Assembly: GCA_020434645.1 (NCBI GenBank)
Contig: JAGRAK010000060.1
Coordinates: 1-9,087 of the forward strand
From: Bdellovibrionales bacterium
GTDB lineage: Bacteria; Bdellovibrionota; Bdellovibrionia; Bdellovibrionales; UBA1609
Direction: 5' to 3'
DNA length: 9,087 bases
Shown: piece by piece, positions 6,557 to 9,087 of the stretch
Layout of the letters: every line of letters starts with the position of its first letter
How positions within the stretch are numbered: position 1 is the stretch's first letter
The notes under the pieces: generated by a model
The model's database searches: none
What the model was told of the DNA's origin: nothing
The model's input: the letters and a program-made list of their open reading frames with translations, nothing else
Made by a program: the position numbers and the translations under genes

Positions 6557-6576
6557 CCTCCGCTGCGGAGGTTGGT
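6557..6576 (+). repeat. Palindromic repeat, copy 3 (right end of accessory block)
   Basis: These 20 bases match 3840-3859 of copy 1 exactly, in the same orientation, and begin one base after the TGA of the module B second gene (6553-6555). The stem CCTCCGC/GCGGAGG is 7 bp around a central T at 6564. There is no T-run on either side. The repeat lies between convergent gene ends, module B on plus and ftsQ on minus, where a stable hairpin could also limit read-through or protect mRNA ends. Confidence 0.9.
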
Positions 6577-6609
6577 GAAGCTATTTATATTTGGCACTAA
6601 AGTTAAATA

Positions 6610-7359
6610 CTAAAGCTCGGACTTCAGCTTCACGACGACTTTTTTGCCATAGCGGGCGTCGCTGATGCGCCCGGTGAGTTGTTCTCGCTCTAGGTAATCG
6701 ACCACTCTTTGGGCTTGTGATACTCGGTGAGCAAATTTATCTGAACCCATCCAGACTTCGGCACCTGACTTTTGAAGCCTGAGCTGAAAGCCCTTTTTCT
6801 TATGAAAATAAATCTCTGAAACAGTTTTGAGACTTAAAGATCCACTTTCGGGCAAAGCCAAGAGAAGTTCAATCGCACTCAATCTGAGTTCGCGATCTTT
6901 AACAAAATTCTCTCCACGCAAAATCGTACCGTCGGGCGCATCAGTGATCGCAATCGGCGGGAGCACTTCTCCGTCGCGGGCAACGGGGTACAACTGCTTT
7001 GTGTTTTTACCTAAAATATTAGCAATCGGCGTGTAAGGTGACACCGATATATGAATTGTATTTGGCAGTACACGTGTGATTTTGGCATCCTTAATACGCA
7101 AATCGCTTTCTACAGTTTTCAATATTTTTTCTAGATCGACGCGCCATACATATTGACCAAATAAAGTCATCATTCGCATATCAAGAGTCTCTTTAATTTT
7201 CGGGAAAATATAATTATACGAAGCCTTATTATCTAATTCGACTTCTATATCTTGTATGCGAAAAATGTTTCCGGTTAAAAAGCGATAGGCACCAAATAAA
7301 ATGCCCACCACTGTACAAAAGGCAATTGTGATTTTTAAAATAATCTTCAGTGAGCTCAC
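6610..7359 (-). CDS. ftsQ: Cell division protein FtsQ
   Basis: FtsQ (DivIB) is a bitopic membrane protein of the divisome core that links early proteins to FtsL, FtsB and the septal synthase. The 249-residue sequence has a short cytoplasmic start, one transmembrane helix (about 5-27), a POTRA-like domain (about 32-108, beginning FRIQDIEVELDN) and the FtsQ beta domain to the end (KKVVVKLKSEL). The length is normal. The GTG start (7357-7359) shares GTGA with the ddl stop, and GGGGG (7364-7368) lies 4 bases upstream. A perfect 12-bp palindrome, AGTGAGCTCACT (7349-7360), spans the start. The stop is followed within 54 bases by the end of the inserted modules, so the usual ftsQ-ftsA junction is lost. 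Confidence 0.92.
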   Translation of the reverse strand: MSSLKIILKITIAFCTVVGILFGAYRFLTGNIFRIQDIEVELDNKASYNYIFPKIKETLDMRMMTLFGQYVWRVDLEKILKTVESDLRIKDAKITRVLPNTIHISVSPYTPIANILGKNTKQLYPVARDGEVLPPIAITDAPDGTILRGENFVKDRELRLSAIELLLALPESGSLSLKTVSEIYFHKKKGFQLRLQKSGAEVWMGSDKFAHRVSQAQRVVDYLEREQLTGRISDARYGKKVVVKLKSEL

Positions 7360-8285
7360 TTCACCCCCAGATAATCTAACGATGATTTCTCAACTAAAAT
7401 CTCAATCAACTGATTAAACGAAATGCCACAATCAATTGCTGATTTTGGCAAGAGTGACGTCGGTGTGCAGCCCGGCAGCGTGTTGATCTCCATAATAAAT
7501 GGATTGCCATTAGTGTCGACGCGAAAATCAATGCGGCCATAACATCTCAAGCGACAAACTTGAAACGCCTTCAGCGCATAACTCTTCGCTTTTTCTAATG
7601 CCTTTTCATCAAGCCTCGCCGGCAAATAGTAATCTGTGCGCCCGGACGTGTATTTATTTTTGTAATCATAAAAATCAACTTTTGGTACAATTTCAATTGG
7701 AGTTAAAATTTTACCGTCTAAAATAGGCACCGTAAGCTCCATGCCTGCAATATATTTTTCGACTAAAATATAATTATCAAACTGCGCGGCAAGCTCTAAT
7801 GCTGGCAATAGATCTTTTTGCTCTTTCACAATTGAAATGCCAACACTTGAACCTTCACGCGATGGCTTTACTACAACTGGAAGACCCAGCTCCAGCTTGA
7901 ACGTCGACAAATCTTTTTTCTCTAAAATCTGATAGTCAGGTGTGGGCACATCATGATTAATCAACACTTGCTTTGTAAAAATCTTATCCATACAAAGTGC
8001 CGAAGCCATTACGCCACTACCCGAGTACGGCAGCTTTATATACTCACAAATACTTTGCACAATACCGTCTTCTGCAAATTTACCGTGCAGCGCCAGTAGC
8101 GCAACCTCGGCTTTGAAAACATTTTTTGCAGCTGTTATTTTTTCAAGTAGATCTTCTTTGCAATCGATAACCTGGTAAGGATATCCAAGTTCTTTAAGAG
8201 CCTTTTCAAAACCTTCTGCGGTCACTAGACTTACGTCGCGCTCCGCACCCATTCCACCTTTTAATAAAACGACTTTCTTTTTCAT
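7356..8285 (-). CDS. ddl: D-alanine--D-alanine ligase
   Basis: This ATP-grasp enzyme joins two D-alanines in the cytoplasm to make the dipeptide added by MurF to the peptidoglycan precursor. From the ATG at 8283-8285 it is 309 residues, typical of DdlB. The first substrate site is in GGMGAERDVSL (10-20, E15), followed by HGKFAEDG (67-74), the ATP-binding KPSREGSSVG (140-149), and the magnesium-binding RIDF (251-254) and MEINTLPG (265-272). I chose this ATG because the MKKKVVLLKGG start fits the family. An in-frame GTG at 8298-8300 would add five residues; neither has a clear ribosome site. The stop overlaps the ftsQ start by 4 bases, and murB ends 20 bases upstream. Confidence 0.96.
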   Translation of the reverse strand: MKKKVVLLKGGMGAERDVSLVTAEGFEKALKELGYPYQVIDCKEDLLEKITAAKNVFKAEVALLALHGKFAEDGIVQSICEYIKLPYSGSGVMASALCMDKIFTKQVLINHDVPTPDYQILEKKDLSTFKLELGLPVVVKPSREGSSVGISIVKEQKDLLPALELAAQFDNYILVEKYIAGMELTVPILDGKILTPIEIVPKVDFYDYKNKYTSGRTDYYLPARLDEKALEKAKSYALKAFQVCRLRCYGRIDFRVDTNGNPFIMEINTLPGCTPTSLLPKSAIDCGISFNQLIEILVEKSSLDYLGVK

Positions 8286-8305
8286 AAAAAAATCGTACAC
8301 CGAAA

Positions 8306-9087
8306 TTAAGTTAAGCGCCAGTCTCCGATATAAACCACTTCAGTTTTCAGCTCGACCCCAGTTTTCTCTAATACGGTGGCACGAACATGCTCAATCACTC
8401 GATGAATATCCAGAGCTGTTGCCCCCTGATCATTGACAATAAAATTGGCATGTTTCTTTGAAACTGAAGCGCCGCCAATTCGAAATCCCTTAAGATCGCA
8501 AGACTCAATTAGTTGCGCCGATTTATGACCAACAGGATTTCTAAAAACTGAACCACAGTTTGGTAGATCAAGTGGCTGACTGGTAATACGCTTTTTTGTT
8601 TGAGCTCGCACATCATTCGGGACATTCATATCGGCCTGATGAGACCAGCCCACTGTTACGCGCGTGATAATTCCGGGTTGCCAATCAGAACTGTGCCTGT
8701 ACTCCCACTTAATATCGCGTCCCAAAATTTTAACTTCTGAAAACTGACCCGTCGCCTCATCGATTCTTAATACTTCAATATCCTCAACTATCTCGCAAAA
8801 CTCGCGTGGCACGCGATTTTCACCGATCCCGGCATTCATGACAACACCAGAGCCCATATCCCCGGGGATACCCGTTAAAAATACAGCTGGGGGCAAGCGG
8901 TTTTGTATAAAAATCTTAGCTACTTCTGATTTGGGGGTTCCCGCTAGACAAGTAATTAACACTTTTTCTCCGGTTTGCACTTTTTCGATACCTTTTAATT
9001 CATGAAGTGAAATGACGAGACCCTCAACAACACCATCTTGAATTAATACATTAGAACCTCCGCTTATGACCCATATTTTTAATTTTT
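8306..9087 (-). CDS. murB: UDP-N-acetylenolpyruvoylglucosamine reductase, N-terminus outside window
   Basis: MurB is the FAD-dependent enzyme that uses NADPH to reduce UDP-GlcNAc-enolpyruvate to UDP-MurNAc in the cytoplasm. The frame stays open to the right edge, so 260 codons are present and roughly 40-50 N-terminal ones are missing. An apparent start at 8980 is only an internal GTG. Visible hallmarks, in order, are the FAD-binding VISGGSNVLI near the edge (within 9038-9073), GIPGDMGSGVVMNAG, the catalytic-serine segment GSVFRNP, the HANFIVN block, and the terminal LKTEVVYIGDW, whose glutamate corresponds to the catalytic C-terminal one. The architecture resembles short type II MurB. It is first in the visible murB-ddl-ftsQ run. 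Confidence 0.95.
   Translation of the reverse strand, partial: KLKIWVISGGSNVLIQDGVVEGLVISLHELKGIEKVQTGEKVLITCLAGTPKSEVAKIFIQNRLPPAVFLTGIPGDMGSGVVMNAGIGENRVPREFCEIVEDIEVLRIDEATGQFSEVKILGRDIKWEYRHSSDWQPGIITRVTVGWSHQADMNVPNDVRAQTKKRITSQPLDLPNCGSVFRNPVGHKSAQLIESCDLKGFRIGGASVSKKHANFIVNDQGATALDIHRVIEHVRATVLEKTGVELKTEVVYIGDWRLT

Noticed and set aside
3837..6576. The three repeats as a CRISPR array
   Set aside because: They are 1.3-1.4 kb apart with genes between them, not regularly spaced by short spacers, and no cas gene is present.
3837..6576. The repeats as integron attC sites
   Set aside because: They lack the paired RYYYAAC and GTTRRRY core sites and the long imperfect stem, and no integrase is in the window.
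3837..6576. The repeats as simple intrinsic terminators
   Set aside because: No T-run follows any copy, and copy 2 lies upstream of two divergent promoters and not after a gene.
3837..6576. A transposon or insertion sequence carrying the modules
   Set aside because: No transposase, integrase or terminal inverted repeats with target duplication were found; only the short direct palindromic repeats are present.
8978..8980. GTG at 8980 as the start of murB
   Set aside because: The same frame continues upstream to the window edge and encodes the essential FAD-binding GGSN segment, so this is an internal valine codon.

Overview
The window is mostly the 3' half of a division and cell wall (dcw) cluster read on the minus strand. 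In transcription order it holds murB (partial, N-terminus beyond the right edge), ddl, ftsQ, ftsA, ftsZ and an LpxH-like metallophosphoesterase. An LPS-type lipid A hydrolase beside peptidoglycan and divisome genes points to a didermous, Gram-negative bacterium. The moderate-to-low GC, GTG/TTG starts and gene order would fit a Bdellovibrionota or delta-proteobacterium-like genome. That placement is inference; no 16S or unique marker is visible.

The unusual part is 3.57-6.58 kb, lying exactly between ftsQ and ftsA, which are normally adjacent. This accessory block holds two compact two-gene modules transcribed away from each other. Module A (minus strand, 3836-5072) is an XRE-family HTH protein overlapping an AbiEii-type nucleotidyltransferase. 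Module B (plus strand, 5270-6555) is a DUF6036-like nucleotidyltransferase overlapping a protein I do not recognise, whose C-terminus looks like a winged helix. Both look like toxin-antitoxin or abortive-infection modules built around a minimal nucleotidyltransferase. They are of different families and have opposite gene order.

Three same-orientation copies of an 18-nt core (TCCGCTGCGGAGGTTGGT), part of a GC-rich palindrome, lie at 3842, 5141 and 6559. They sit at the outer end of module A, between the modules, and at the outer end of module B. The first copy runs into the module A toxin gene and supplies its last codons and stop. Each module has its own promoter embedded in an inverted repeat (5021-5072 and 5270-5299), and both promoters predict essentially leaderless mRNAs, so each module looks self-regulated.

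Because the block splits the cluster, ftsA-ftsZ-lpxH-like must be transcribed from within or beyond it. The 314 bases upstream of ftsA hold a -10-like box and a 51-codon open stretch whose last residues resemble the FtsQ C-terminus. Within the core cluster, ddl and ftsQ overlap by 4 bases, and ftsA-ftsZ and ftsZ-lpxH-like are separated by 18 and 11 bases. At the left edge a few codons of a convergent plus-strand gene may be present.
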